From: an uncultured bacterium
Lineage (GTDB): Bacteria; Bacillota; Clostridia; Lachnospirales; Lachnospiraceae
NCBI GenBank assembly: GCA_948467735.1
Contig: CAOKFN010000002.1
Span: 62,001 to 126,000 of the forward strand
DNA: 64,000 bases
Reading direction: 5' to 3'
Below the pieces are notes generated by a model, which was not told where the DNA came from, did no database searches, and saw only the letters and a program-made list of their open reading frames with translations. Shown in pieces: positions 34,755 through 43,404 of this stretch; position 1 is the stretch's first letter, and each line of letters starts with the position of its first letter. The position numbers and the translations under genes were made by a program.

Positions 34755-36871
34755 ATATGTTTCACCATTCCTTCTATTTGATCTGTGTAATCTTCATAAA
34801 ACGAAAATTCGCCGTCCAGCAGGCTGTCTCCGATATGGTCCATGGCCTTGTCATTGATGCCGTCGATTAGAACTTCCAGCATAATATTTCGCTTTTGGGC
34901 AAACTGCTTTATACTGTCGGTCAGCAGATCCGTCATTTCCATGGCGGATTGGGAATTTGACGGCTGGGAAACTGCCGCGGCCCGGCTCCCGTCAGCAGGG
35001 AATGGAGGCGCTTCCAAAAAGGAAGCGGCATTGCCTGCCTGTTCCCTCCATAGGATAAAAAGCGCCTGCTTTTCCGTGTCGTTCAAGGCGTTCAGGAGGT
35101 TCTGCCATGGGTCTGGCGGGGCGCTCTCAGGGGCGGCGGCAGAGCGTGACTCGGCCATGATGGTAGAAGTATTAGAGCCTGATTCCGTTTTGACAATGTC
35201 AGTTTCTGATGCAGGTGTTTCAGACAGCCATGCGGACAGTATTTCAGGATTCAGTGTAAGCTGACCGTCCGGCATCGTTTTCATATAGGAAGCGGATTCC
35301 TGTCCGCTGACGGCCGCTGCCGTTTCATTTTCCAATCCTGCCGCCGGACGGCCTGAAGAAGCGGCTGTTAATTCCGGACTGCCAATCGATGGCGTCGTTG
35401 TATTTGAATGGAACATGATTGCCGATACTAAGTCTGCGCCGCCAAATGCCGCTTCCTCCTCCGGTACAATCAGTTTTTCCTGCGTGAGCAGCGCTTCCTG
35501 CCGAATTCTGTCCAATGCGCCGGGGTCAACGCTCACCACTGTTTTGGTAGTTTCGCGATAAAAATCCTTAACTGCTTCCTCGACCAGCGTTTCCAAGGAG
35601 ATACCGGCCTGACGGAGAGTATCCGTCGTTGCGGGGCCGAGGGAGTTGAGATTGGCGGAAAGCTTGTATTTATATTTCACGGCCTTTCTAAGCGCCGCTT
35701 CCATCTGCTTTAGCACATAGCCAATCAGCTGTTTTCCGCTCTCCGTGGTTATGATGGAATGGAACATCCATTTGTTTTCGCGGCAGATGTAAATCTCTTT
35801 TTCCGAAAGCACCACCTGCCTGTCGGGTCTTTGGATTTCTGAGTAGAACAAAGCGTCCCGAAAAGGAGTCCAAGGCGTCATATTTTTGGGGGGCTGAAAC
35901 AGGAAATTGTCCAATGGCACGCCATGTTCTGTAAACGCTTCCCTTAATCTGTGAATTACAAAATCAAAGCAGTCCCGAATCAAGCCCACCGTATCATCGT
36001 TATAAAAACCGGATTTTCTCACGTCATATTTGGAGATGGAACAAAGCAGGTCGAAATTGTCGTCCGGATTCAGGATGTTCGGATAATGGGCACCAAGTCC
36101 CTTTTCTACAATGAAGTCCTTAAAGGACCAAGGCAGTTCATAATAAATATGGTAGTCCTTTATCCATTTTAACACATATTTGTCAACTTCCTTATGATAT
36201 GTGCGGGCCATATCCCAAAAAGATACCAGCTTCGCCAAGCCGTCCGCCGGGTTCTCCACACCGATGTTGTTGAGCAGTTCATATAAATAAAGAAAAGCAT
36301 AGGAAAGAGAAGCCTCGGTTATTTCTCCCTGACGAAGCTTCGTGCGCCAAGTAAAATAAGTGCGGAGCTGTTCATATCCCATCATTTGATAATTAGGGAA
36401 GTAGGAGGAAAACGGAACCATATTCTCATAATGGTCTTCAAAATCCTTCATAAACAATCCCTGTCTATAGAAGATACGGGCATTTTCCTGCTGGACCTTC
36501 TTGTCGTAAAATTTTGAGCCATGGTAATTGAGGAATCGCTCTTCTCTGGCAATATCCCGCATCTGCTGAAAGAGTTCCCGGATTTCGTCCCTTGGAGGCG
36601 GTTCAATTTTCTGGGATTTCAGCACAAATCTGCCGACGCCGGGAAAGGGGCCGGAATCATACTCTATTTCGTAGAAATCCTCCGAGGACATGCCGCTTTT
36701 GTTTAAGGGCTGAGGCTTGGAATTCTGTGAAAAGTGCGGCGGGGCGCCGGCCGGGGGCATATTTTGATTTGGAATACCGGAATCCGACGCCGGGCCGGGG
36801 TTCCTTGACAGCCTTTCCCGGCCGGGTTTTGGAATGGGCACGGGGTTGTATTTTTTATTATAATCATTCAT
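34715..36871 (-). CDS. TerB-N/TerB-C domain protein of a defense cassette
   Basis: 718 residues. The N-terminal ~60 residues are Pro/Asn/Gly-rich and disordered. Residues ~95-400 match the TerB-N type (FLNYHGSKFYDKKVQQ, LRTYFTWRTKLRQGE, YLYELLNNIGV). From ~475 a TerB-C-like part begins (VDPGALDRIRQEALLTQEKL), interrupted by a ~100-residue Ser/Thr/Ala/Pro linker. TerB-N/TerB-C proteins are known from predicted stress and phage-response operons with ATPases and helicases. The gene overlaps the BrxD-like ATPase and follows the nucleotidyltransferase by 53 bp. It is tellurite-related only by domain name; tellurium resistance should not be assumed. It may act as the scaffold of the complex. Confidence 0.78.
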   Translation of the reverse strand: MNDYNKKYNPVPIPKPGRERLSRNPGPASDSGIPNQNMPPAGAPPHFSQNSKPQPLNKSGMSSEDFYEIEYDSGPFPGVGRFVLKSQKIEPPPRDEIRELFQQMRDIAREERFLNYHGSKFYDKKVQQENARIFYRQGLFMKDFEDHYENMVPFSSYFPNYQMMGYEQLRTYFTWRTKLRQGEITEASLSYAFLYLYELLNNIGVENPADGLAKLVSFWDMARTYHKEVDKYVLKWIKDYHIYYELPWSFKDFIVEKGLGAHYPNILNPDDNFDLLCSISKYDVRKSGFYNDDTVGLIRDCFDFVIHRLREAFTEHGVPLDNFLFQPPKNMTPWTPFRDALFYSEIQRPDRQVVLSEKEIYICRENKWMFHSIITTESGKQLIGYVLKQMEAALRKAVKYKYKLSANLNSLGPATTDTLRQAGISLETLVEEAVKDFYRETTKTVVSVDPGALDRIRQEALLTQEKLIVPEEEAAFGGADLVSAIMFHSNTTTPSIGSPELTAASSGRPAAGLENETAAAVSGQESASYMKTMPDGQLTLNPEILSAWLSETPASETDIVKTESGSNTSTIMAESRSAAAPESAPPDPWQNLLNALNDTEKQALFILWREQAGNAASFLEAPPFPADGSRAAAVSQPSNSQSAMEMTDLLTDSIKQFAQKRNIMLEVLIDGINDKAMDHIGDSLLDGEFSFYEDYTDQIEGMVKHIWQDKSPQESPIS

Positions 36872-36924
36872 ATTTCGCTGCTGTTGTTGTAAATTGATAC
36901 TGACGGCGGCTAAATCCTGCCGTT

Positions 36925-37437
36925 TTATCTTTTGCCGTTTCGTACCACGTCAGCATGTTTTCCAGAAGTGCGCTCATAAACAAGCCTCCCATCGCGTTCT
37001 ATATTTTTATATAATTGCCGGTTGGGAATAATTTCATGTTTCCAAAGGAGATCCAAACCGTTCTTGTCGGATAACCTGTGAATTTTTCTACTGATAATTC
37101 CCATGATATCCTCTGCTTCGTCCTGTTCCTTTGTTGTTTCCCTTAACAGCCCTATCAATGTTTTGGCCTTTTTTTCCAGAGACTCCTCCAATTCTATGAC
37201 AATATCCAGATCGCTTCTGATATTGCAGCAATTATTTACGGATGAGCCGAATACCCACATTGCCTCGATATTTTTGAATAAAATCGGGTCCGATTGTATG
37301 CTTCTGACTATATTTGCGACAGCTTTCTGCTTTAAAGGATGTATACAATCAATATTACGCACACCCAGCACAGCTCTGTCCGGTATGGGAAAAAAGCGTA
37401 TGTGTTCCTCCTCTATTTGTCTGAATGTTTTGAACAT
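36925..37437 (-). CDS. Minimal nucleotidyltransferase-like protein (Pol-beta fold)
   Basis: 170 residues. The Pol-beta type nucleotidyltransferase signature is present: VFGSSVNN followed 10 residues later by SDLDIVIE (GS...DxD), with a third acidic residue in GLDLLWKH. Such small proteins are often MntA-type antitoxins that AMPylate a HEPN toxin, but no HEPN gene is adjacent. It lies 53 bp upstream of the TerB-N gene on the same strand, so it may be the first gene of that operon. GGAGG precedes the ATG. It could modify a nucleotide, RNA or protein in the defense system; substrate unknown. Confidence 0.72.
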   Translation of the reverse strand: MFKTFRQIEEEHIRFFPIPDRAVLGVRNIDCIHPLKQKAVANIVRSIQSDPILFKNIEAMWVFGSSVNNCCNIRSDLDIVIELEESLEKKAKTLIGLLRETTKEQDEAEDIMGIISRKIHRLSDKNGLDLLWKHEIIPNRQLYKNIERDGRLVYERTSGKHADVVRNGKR

Positions 37438-37573
37438 GCTTCCGAATCCTCCGCATTAATTCTTGAAAGCTTTTGACTTTTATGATTCTTTCATCAGACT
37501 CTGCAAAATAATCAGTCATCATATTTTATGCGGAAGGAACGGGCCTGCGGCGGCAGGCACGCTCAGCCTTCCG

Positions 37574-38023
37574 CTATATATGCGCATAAACGGCGCGGAC
37601 GCTTATTCCAAGCAGCTCCTGAAGCTGTTTGAGGTCTTCCTCCCGAAGCTCCGCCCACGGATTCAGGATATGAAATGCATCGCATGAAAATCCGCACGGG
37701 AAATCATATGCCAAGTCATTCAAGGAACTTTCACGACCGCAGCAGGGCAGTTTCACCGATAAATCCCGAAAGGCCGTCCCGTATGCCGCGTCCATCCGGC
37801 CGTGCCACCAGTCAAAATCAAGAGTTTCCCCGCAATAAGGGCATTGGATCGTTTCCAGACTGTCTCCGCAGTCAATGAAGAGAGGAGTTTCATTGGAGAC
37901 AACTTCCAGCTTATCCGCTTTTATTTTGGATTGGAGATAAGCCATGACTCTCTGTATTTCCTGCCCGTCAATCCGGCGGTATGGGTCTGTGGGAATAATT
38001 TTGACAACAGTGTCCGACATCAT
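37574..38023 (-). CDS. Small protein with zinc-ribbon-like cysteines, unknown function
   Basis: 149 residues, not recognised. Cysteines occur as CPYCGETLDFDWWHG and LPCCGRESSL, spaced like a zinc ribbon (CxxC...CC). Two start ATGs (codons 1 and 2) follow a G-run (AAGGGGGGC). The C-terminal half is acidic and helical. It stands alone on the minus strand between the nucleotidyltransferase and the XRE regulator. No catalytic motif seen. Confidence 0.6.
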   Translation of the reverse strand: MMSDTVVKIIPTDPYRRIDGQEIQRVMAYLQSKIKADKLEVVSNETPLFIDCGDSLETIQCPYCGETLDFDWWHGRMDAAYGTAFRDLSVKLPCCGRESSLNDLAYDFPCGFSCDAFHILNPWAELREEDLKQLQELLGISVRAVYAHI

Positions 38024-38192
38024 GCCCCCCTTTTCGGACGGCAGCTTATACTGCGCCGATAAAATCTGCCGCGAGTCCCGGCGGCAGATAAGATACCATC
38101 GCTCATTTTTCTATTGTAGCTTTCGGCGGTCCGCAGGATATGTTCCGGCCGTGTACCGTAATTATATCACTTGTTTTCCTTAATTACAATCT

Positions 38193-38387
38193 TTATTCCT
38201 CCCAAAACAATTCATCCAGAGTTTTGCCCAGCGTCTTGCAGATGGCCCGGCATAAATTGATGGTGGGATTGTAATCGCCCTTTTCAATGGCGCTGATCGT
38301 CTGTCTGGATACTCCCACCAAATCCGCCAGCTCCTGCTGGGATAGATCCAGCGCGGCTCTGGCGGACTTTAATTTCAGATTTTTCAT
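38193..38387 (-). CDS. XRE/Cro-type transcriptional regulator
   Basis: 64 residues: a compact Cro/CI helix-turn-helix (LSQQELADLVGVSRQTISAI) with the common C-terminal KTLDELFWEE. It belongs to the family of stand-alone HTH regulators paired with a membrane protein. Its ATG overlaps the stop of the upstream membrane protein gene (ATGA), so the two are co-translated. It probably autoregulates this two-gene operon. Confidence 0.88.
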   Translation of the reverse strand: MKNLKLKSARAALDLSQQELADLVGVSRQTISAIEKGDYNPTINLCRAICKTLGKTLDELFWEE

Positions 38388-39433
38388 GGCTGTTCATCCT
38401 CTTTATCCTGCCGGTATTTTTTCAACAGCATGGCAGTAAATATCACAAGAAAGGAAATTCCACAGAATAAATTGGCGCTCCGGAAGGTCAGCCTCCCATT
38501 TTGTATCAGCTTTCCGGACGTAAAGCCGAAAGCGCTCAGCAGGAGGTTGAATATTCCTAAGACAGCGAGTCCGGCCATCAAGCGTCCCTTGTCTGCGTTG
38601 AGGGCAAAATAGCCGTCGTTCCATATGCAGTACACGATATAGACGCATAGGCCCGTCAGGCAGTTAAAAATCATGACCGCGCTTGTATCCGCAAATTGCG
38701 GAAGATCTGCCATCTCCGCCGCATATACCAGCCCATTGCACAGCAGCAGGGTAAAAAAACCGTATTTTGCCCCGTTCCCCCGTACCAGCGTCTGACGTTC
38801 ATCGTATTGCAGCTTCCCGGCGTTTCCTTTCTTGATCAAGGTGAGGAATAATACCACGATTATAAGGCTGTTTATGAGGACGGCTGCGGTTCCCGCCGCA
38901 TGCAGGTCAGATACGCCCCGGGCTTCCACGGTGTATTCAATGTTTTGGACGCTGTCCGTTCCCGAACCGGAAAATGCGAACGGTTCCGGCTCCGCCGATT
39001 TCCCGATATAATCCTTCACAAAGCGGTAGTAATCCGCCTCATTCGTCAAGTAATGCATTTCCACCCTGTAAGTCTGGGCTTTCAGGTCCAAGTCCACGGA
39101 CGTTACCTCCACGGAGTCCCCGGTAACGACAAAGCGTACCTGTCCTTCCTCGTCCTTTATCACGCATCCCGTGAGAAAATTTGTCTGAGGAGCCTTCCAA
39201 TCCACATAGAAATAATATCTTCCCGCCTCCGCAATCGGAAGCTCCCGTTCCACTGACTGAGGCTCCGCCGTCCGGTCCTTCACTGTTATTTCCTGAGTGA
39301 AGCTGATGGAAGCTATGCGGCTTTTTGCCTTGATTGAGGAGGCGGCGAAAAGCGCCCCAAACGCCGCCGCGGCTAAAATCAGGCATATGACGCTGATGAT
39401 AATCGTGGTTTTCTTGCTGCGTTTCTTTTCCAT
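38384..39433 (-). CDS. Membrane protein paired with an XRE regulator
   Basis: 349 residues. An N-terminal membrane segment (~10-32) is followed by an extracytoplasmic beta-rich domain of ~140 residues, then a second segment (~185-203), a cytoplasmic loop with QYDERQTLVRGNGAKYG, and four more hydrophobic segments. The DERQ loop is typical of the small membrane proteins that pair with XRE regulators; here it is fused to a large outside domain. AAGGAG precedes ATG 39433. First gene of the operon with the HTH gene at 38387. May be an envelope sensor; function unknown. Confidence 0.7.
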   Translation of the reverse strand: MEKKRSKKTTIIISVICLILAAAAFGALFAASSIKAKSRIASISFTQEITVKDRTAEPQSVERELPIAEAGRYYFYVDWKAPQTNFLTGCVIKDEEGQVRFVVTGDSVEVTSVDLDLKAQTYRVEMHYLTNEADYYRFVKDYIGKSAEPEPFAFSGSGTDSVQNIEYTVEARGVSDLHAAGTAAVLINSLIIVVLFLTLIKKGNAGKLQYDERQTLVRGNGAKYGFFTLLLCNGLVYAAEMADLPQFADTSAVMIFNCLTGLCVYIVYCIWNDGYFALNADKGRLMAGLAVLGIFNLLLSAFGFTSGKLIQNGRLTFRSANLFCGISFLVIFTAMLLKKYRQDKEDEQP

Positions 39434-39703
39434 ATTCTGTCTCCTTATTGTGACTGCGCATCTTTATGGTAAACGGTTTTAAATGCGCTGCTTTGGCGTA
39501 ATCCGCTGATTGTTGACGTTATGGATTTTGGGCAAAGCATGCTTAAGGATGACGTTTACTATAAGGACGCCGTTCTAAGTATTGTGTTTGAACAATAGTA
39601 TCATATTATTGTCGTTTTGTAAATTATATTTTACATTTTGAATAACAATATATACATGACATAGAAAACACATACGGAATTCTGCCAAGACGGAAGGTGA
39701 ATT

Positions 39704-39856
39704 ATGATAAGCTGGAAGCTGCTTTGTGTCTGCTTCGGCGGCTTTTGGCCTGCATTAAGGCTATTTTATCAAAGCCGCAGTTCCCTGAAACAGACGCCGA
39801 TGTACCCAAGGGCGCATTTGGTTCCGCCGCGCCATAGGAAATCCAAAGTATTTTAA
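39704..39856 (+). CDS. Possible small protein, 50 residues
   Basis: ATG 39704 is preceded by GGAAGGTGA at 5-6 bases spacing, and the frame gives a Cys/aromatic-rich N-terminus (LLCVCFGGFW) and a basic C-terminus (PPRHRKSKVF). No homology recognised. It is the only coding candidate in the 571-bp gap between the XRE operon and the MFS gene; the rest of that gap is AT-rich and holds the MFS promoter. Could be chance. Confidence 0.3.
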   Translation: MISWKLLCVCFGGFWPALRLFYQSRSSLKQTPMYPRAHLVPPRHRKSKVF

Positions 39857-39891
39857 TTGATTATGTTTTTATGCCGAATATTGATTTCCGT

Positions 39892-39939
39892 GTGAATATT
39901 CACTTTGGCCTTGCATTTTACATAAATAGCGAGTAAAAT
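39892..39939 (+). promoter_or_regulatory. MFS promoter with an adjacent palindromic operator candidate
   Basis: TTGCAT (39911-39916), 17-base spacer, TAAAAT (39934-39939). The perfect 12-bp palindrome GTGAATATTCAC (39892-39903) lies just upstream of the -35 box, a typical place for an activator site. A second GAATATT half occurs at 39876. Confidence 0.55.
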
Positions 39940-40005
39940 AATATGCGAAATCGTCAGGCATGGGAGCTGTTTGACGGAACTTAGAGAAAGAAGTGAGGGT
40001 ACAAC

Positions 40006-41298
40006 ATGAAAAACAACAAATGGATACGCGCCGCCATTCCGGCGCTGCTGCTTCATTGCAGTATTGGTACGGTTTACTGCTGGTCGATTTTTAGTCAGGA
40101 GATTGCGGATTACATTGGTTTTTCCAAGGGAGCGACGGAATGGGCGTTCAGCTTCGCAATTTTCTTCTTGGGAATGTCGGCGGCATTTCTTGGCAATATT
40201 GTGGAGAAGGATATTCATAAATCTTCCTTGATTGCATCCATCTGTTTTGCCTGCGGCATGGCGGGTACGGGATTCTTTATCTATTACGGCGGCGCCCATC
40301 CCCATAGTATGCTGTCGTTAATCGGTATTTATGTATGTTATGGATTTATCATGGGAATTGGGCTTGGCACCGGGTATTTGTCCCCTGTGAAGACTTTGAT
40401 GCTCTGGTTTGAGGACAGGAAGGGCTTGGCTACCGGGCTTGCGGTGGCGGGCTTCGGCGCCGCAAAGGCAATCGCCAGCCCCATTATGCAGGCTATGCTG
40501 GATAATCTGGGAGAGGGCGGCATTTACAAAATGTTCCTGATTCTGGCCGTGGTATATTTTATTATGATGTTTGCAGGGCATCTGCTGTTAAAGAAGCCCG
40601 ACAGCTGGCATGAGCCCCAGAAGGCGGAAAAGGGCAAGGGCATGATGGACGTTATCAAGTCGAGGCCCATCGTGAATTACATAGGCATATGGCTGATGTT
40701 CTATATCAACATTACCTGCGGTCTGGCTTTGATTTCTCAGGAGAAAATGATTGTGAAATGTATCGGTCTGGCAGGCATGGCCGGAATTATTTCCACGGTA
40801 TCCGCTGTTTTCAATGCGGGCGGACGTCTGGGCTTCTCTGCGTGGGCGGATACCATGAAGGATAGAAACACGATTTATAAGCTGATTTTTATTTTATCCA
40901 TCGTTTTCACGGGCATTGTCATGTTGACGGGCGGCATTAAGAACGGGGAAGGAAATACGCTTTTCATTGCTCTGGTGCTGGGGTTGATTTTCGTGGTCAA
41001 CGCAGGCTACGGCGGCGGATTCTCCAATGTACCCACCCTGCTTTCCGATCACTACGGCATGGGCAATATCAGCGCCATCCACGGCTTGACCCTTTCCGCA
41101 TGGGGAATTGCGGGTCTGACGGGCAATCAGCTGGCCACATGGATTGTGAACCACACGGGTAATTTTGTGGAATCCCACGGGGTGCTTGTGAATCCGGAAG
41201 GGTATCAGAATGTGCTGTATGTCACGGGGGCGTTGTATGTTGTCGCGCTGCTGATCAGCATGTTCATGGTGCGTCCTATGAAGGAAAAGAAGGCCTGA
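40006..41298 (+). CDS. OFA-family MFS transporter (oxalate/formate antiporter-like)
   Basis: 430 residues with 12 predicted membrane segments. Typical of the OFA branch of the major facilitator superfamily: WSIFSQEI near the N-terminus, GLGTGYLSPVKTLMLWFEDRKGLATG around residues 115-145, a central cytoplasmic loop, and GYGGGFSNVPTLLSDHYG in the second half. Family members exchange small carboxylates such as oxalate/formate or pyruvate-like acids. GTGAGGG precedes ATG 40006. Monocistronic with its own promoter and a long hairpin downstream (41451-41482). The real substrate cannot be read from sequence. Confidence 0.86.
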   Translation: MKNNKWIRAAIPALLLHCSIGTVYCWSIFSQEIADYIGFSKGATEWAFSFAIFFLGMSAAFLGNIVEKDIHKSSLIASICFACGMAGTGFFIYYGGAHPHSMLSLIGIYVCYGFIMGIGLGTGYLSPVKTLMLWFEDRKGLATGLAVAGFGAAKAIASPIMQAMLDNLGEGGIYKMFLILAVVYFIMMFAGHLLLKKPDSWHEPQKAEKGKGMMDVIKSRPIVNYIGIWLMFYINITCGLALISQEKMIVKCIGLAGMAGIISTVSAVFNAGGRLGFSAWADTMKDRNTIYKLIFILSIVFTGIVMLTGGIKNGEGNTLFIALVLGLIFVVNAGYGGGFSNVPTLLSDHYGMGNISAIHGLTLSAWGIAGLTGNQLATWIVNHTGNFVESHGVLVNPEGYQNVLYVTGALYVVALLISMFMVRPMKEKKA

Positions 41299-41388
41299 CG
41301 GACAGGCGTGGATTTTGACTCGTCGTTAAGAGGTCGGGGCTGCTGCTTTTGTGAATGAAAATTCGGAAAGCGGCGGCTCCGTTTTTTA

Positions 41389-41482
41389 TTCCCGCGAGCA
41401 ATGAGCCAAGTGCCGCGCTTGTGCGAGCATTTGGCGAATGCCGCGAGGGTCAAATACCCCGCAGCTTGCTGCGGGGTATTTG
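41389..41482 (+). terminator. Intergenic repeat motif followed by a perfect 15-bp hairpin
   Basis: CAAATACCCCGCAGC (41451-41465) and GCTGCGGGGTATTTG (41468-41482) are perfectly complementary with a 2-base loop. No long T-run follows. Upstream, 41389-41420 carries TTCCCGCGAGCAATGAGCCA and further bases shared with 25151-25181, so this gap (41299-41656) also holds a repeated motif. No gene is seen in it. Confidence 0.55.
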
Positions 41483-41656
41483 ATTTGAACGCTTCCGAGG
41501 AGGCTTCCCGACAGCGGCATACAAACGGAGCTAATATAGAGGCGTCAGGATGTCGATATTATTTAAGAATCAATAAGAACAATTAAATCAGCCGCTTGGA
41601 CCTTTCAGGAAAGCGGCGCAGCCACGAAGGACGGACTGGCTGCAGAAAGGAGAAGT

Positions 41657-42361
41657 ATGTATGGAATTGACATTGCAATGACAAGGGAAAGTCGTTTTGC
41701 CGCTTGTCAACGGACACAGAGGCGCGCTGAGGGCTTTGGAAGAGCGCTGGCGGATGCTTCAGGAGGAGCCGGAAACGGGGATGCCTTCATTGATGCGGGC
41801 GTGACAAAGGCCACGGAGAACCGCTATGAGTATGCATGGTACGGCGCGGGAATTTCCGGCATAAAGCTGCGGCAGGGGGAGATTTCCTCCGACAGCGGGA
41901 TTATCGGCCTGAGCTTTGTGCGGGGCACCGCAGAACCTATGTCCGCCCGCATGGATCAAAGCTCCACGGCGGAGGATCCGGTGATTTTGGTGCAGATAGG
42001 CAGCGGGGAGAAACGGAGGGATATCCTTATCCATGTGAATGAGGTGGCCCCGGAGAACGCTGCGGAGCTGGAGATGTTTGCGTTTTTGAATTATATTGAC
42101 GCACAGAACGGCAGGACCATGGCTCCGAACAGTGCATGGCAGACTTATAACAGCCTGAGAAACCGGCTTGAAGAAACCGAAAAGGTGGACAATGTGACGG
42201 GGGAGGGAAACTATGACACGATTCGCGTGAACTGGCTTGAATTGATACAGCAGGCCATGGAGGATGAACTGCTCAGACAAAAGGGCTGGTTTGCGGAAAG
42301 CTTTTTTACTGAAGACTTGGAGGAGCTTTTTGACGAGATGAGCGCCTGCCGGAAGATTTGA
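41657..42361 (+). CDS. Hypothetical protein, possibly frameshifted at its 5' end
   Basis: 234 residues, not recognised. ATG 41657 has AAAGGAGA upstream. The part from ~residue 50 onwards looks like a normal acidic protein (VILVQIGSGEKRRDILIHVNEV, LEELFDEM). The first ~50 residues are Arg/Ala/Gly-rich and look like out-of-frame coding. In the frame starting at ATG 41661 the same DNA gives a better-looking N-terminus containing GKVVLPLVNGHRGALRALEERW, but with an early TGA and another TGA near 41803. The true N-terminus may therefore lie in the other frame with two lesions. Confidence 0.5.
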   Translation: MYGIDIAMTRESRFAACQRTQRRAEGFGRALADASGGAGNGDAFIDAGVTKATENRYEYAWYGAGISGIKLRQGEISSDSGIIGLSFVRGTAEPMSARMDQSSTAEDPVILVQIGSGEKRRDILIHVNEVAPENAAELEMFAFLNYIDAQNGRTMAPNSAWQTYNSLRNRLEETEKVDNVTGEGNYDTIRVNWLELIQQAMEDELLRQKGWFAESFFTEDLEELFDEMSACRKI

Positions 42362-42495
42362 CAGATAGGTCTCATTGGAAGACATTATGCGGATGGAATC
42401 ATTGCATGGGAACGGAAGGCGACAGATGACGAGCAGGCGGAAACGTGTCAATGAAATATTGGCGGATGATGTGCCGGACAGGAAGGAGGCGTAAA

Positions 42496-43056
42496 ATGAG
42501 CGATATCATGGAATTTGCCCACAGGGAGGAATTTAGGAAATGGCTTTCGGAGAACTGCCGGTCAAGCGAGGGCGTATGGCTTTTATTCGGCAAGGCAGGC
42601 GGACCGAAAACATTAAAAGCGGCGGAAGCGCTGGAGGAAGCCCTCTGCTTCGGCTGGATTGACGGACAGATGCAGAGCATTGACGCTAAAACTTATAAGA
42701 AATATTTTTCCATGCGCAGGGAGAAGAGCAAATGGTCGGAGAAAAATAAGGCGCTGGCGGAAACGCTGGAGGAACGGGGGCTTATGACCGATTTTGGCAG
42801 AAAGAAAATACAGGAAGCCAAGGAGAACGGCCAGTGGAACGCCCAAAATTCCATGGCGGTTACGGAGGAACAGATTGCCGTGCTCTCCGCGCTGCTGGAG
42901 GAATATGAACCCGCCTGCACAAACTGGAAGGCCATGTCCTTATCGGTTAAGAAAACTTACACGCGGGCGTATTTTGACGCGAAGACGGACGCCGGACGAG
43001 AAAAGAGGATTGCTTGGATGGTGGACAGGCTCAATAAAAATTTAAAGCCCATGTGA
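42496..43056 (+). CDS. YdeI/OmpD-associated family protein
   Basis: 186 residues of the YdeI (bacteriocin-protection/OmpD-associated) family. Characteristic features are FRKWLSENCRSSEGVWLLF at the N-terminus, EALCFGWIDGQ around residue 52, the YFSMRREKSKWSEKNK segment, and a basic C-terminal helix of the KKTYTRAYFDAKTDAGREKR type. GGAGG lies 7-8 bases before ATG 42496. The molecular function of the family is poorly defined; it has been linked to peptide resistance. A hairpin lies downstream at 43150-43179. Confidence 0.8.
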   Translation: MSDIMEFAHREEFRKWLSENCRSSEGVWLLFGKAGGPKTLKAAEALEEALCFGWIDGQMQSIDAKTYKKYFSMRREKSKWSEKNKALAETLEERGLMTDFGRKKIQEAKENGQWNAQNSMAVTEEQIAVLSALLEEYEPACTNWKAMSLSVKKTYTRAYFDAKTDAGREKRIAWMVDRLNKNLKPM

Positions 43057-43149
43057 CGATAATGTACGGCAATGTACAGGAAGAAAAAGCAGACGCGGCC
43101 ATTCGTCCCGTCACAAGAGTCCGCCGCCGGAATATGCCTTGAAAAAATG

Positions 43150-43179
43150 ACAGGGAGGGCAGGTTATCGCCCTCCCTGT
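43150..43179 (+). terminator. Hairpin after the YdeI-like gene
   Basis: ACAGGGAGGGC (43150-43160) and GCCCTCCCTGT (43169-43179) form an 11-bp perfect stem with an 8-nt loop. An A-run precedes it (GAAAAAA), so on the minus strand it ends in U-rich sequence and could serve the convergent minus-strand gene ending at 43405. Confidence 0.6.
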
Positions 43180-43295
43180 TACTGTGCCGTAGAAAAAAAT
43201 CAGCCATAAGATGCATTGGCGGCGCCAAGGGCGGCCGCGGCATGAACAGATTTGCGCCGGATGGCGGCGAATCTGTCCAAAGCAAATTGACGTTT

Positions 43296-43363
43296 GCTAT
43301 ACTGCATAACGCTGAATATTGCCTAATGTAATCCTGCGATTGAATCAGTCAGCGTTATGCAGT
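43296..43363. repeat. Dispersed hairpin element, copy 1
   Basis: ACTGCATAACGCTGA (43301-43315) is the exact reverse complement of 43349-43363. A related element with the same arm (GCTATACTGCATARCGC) is found in opposite orientation at 50745-50818. Confidence 0.6.
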
Positions 43364-43404
43364 CTGGTTTTACGGCAAGTGAAATCGTTAAGCAGTATAA
43401 AATA

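Noticed and set aside
34715..36871. Tellurium resistance determinant
   Set aside because: Only TerB-N/TerB-C domains are present; TerC, TerD and other resistance genes are missing and the neighbours are defense-type genes.
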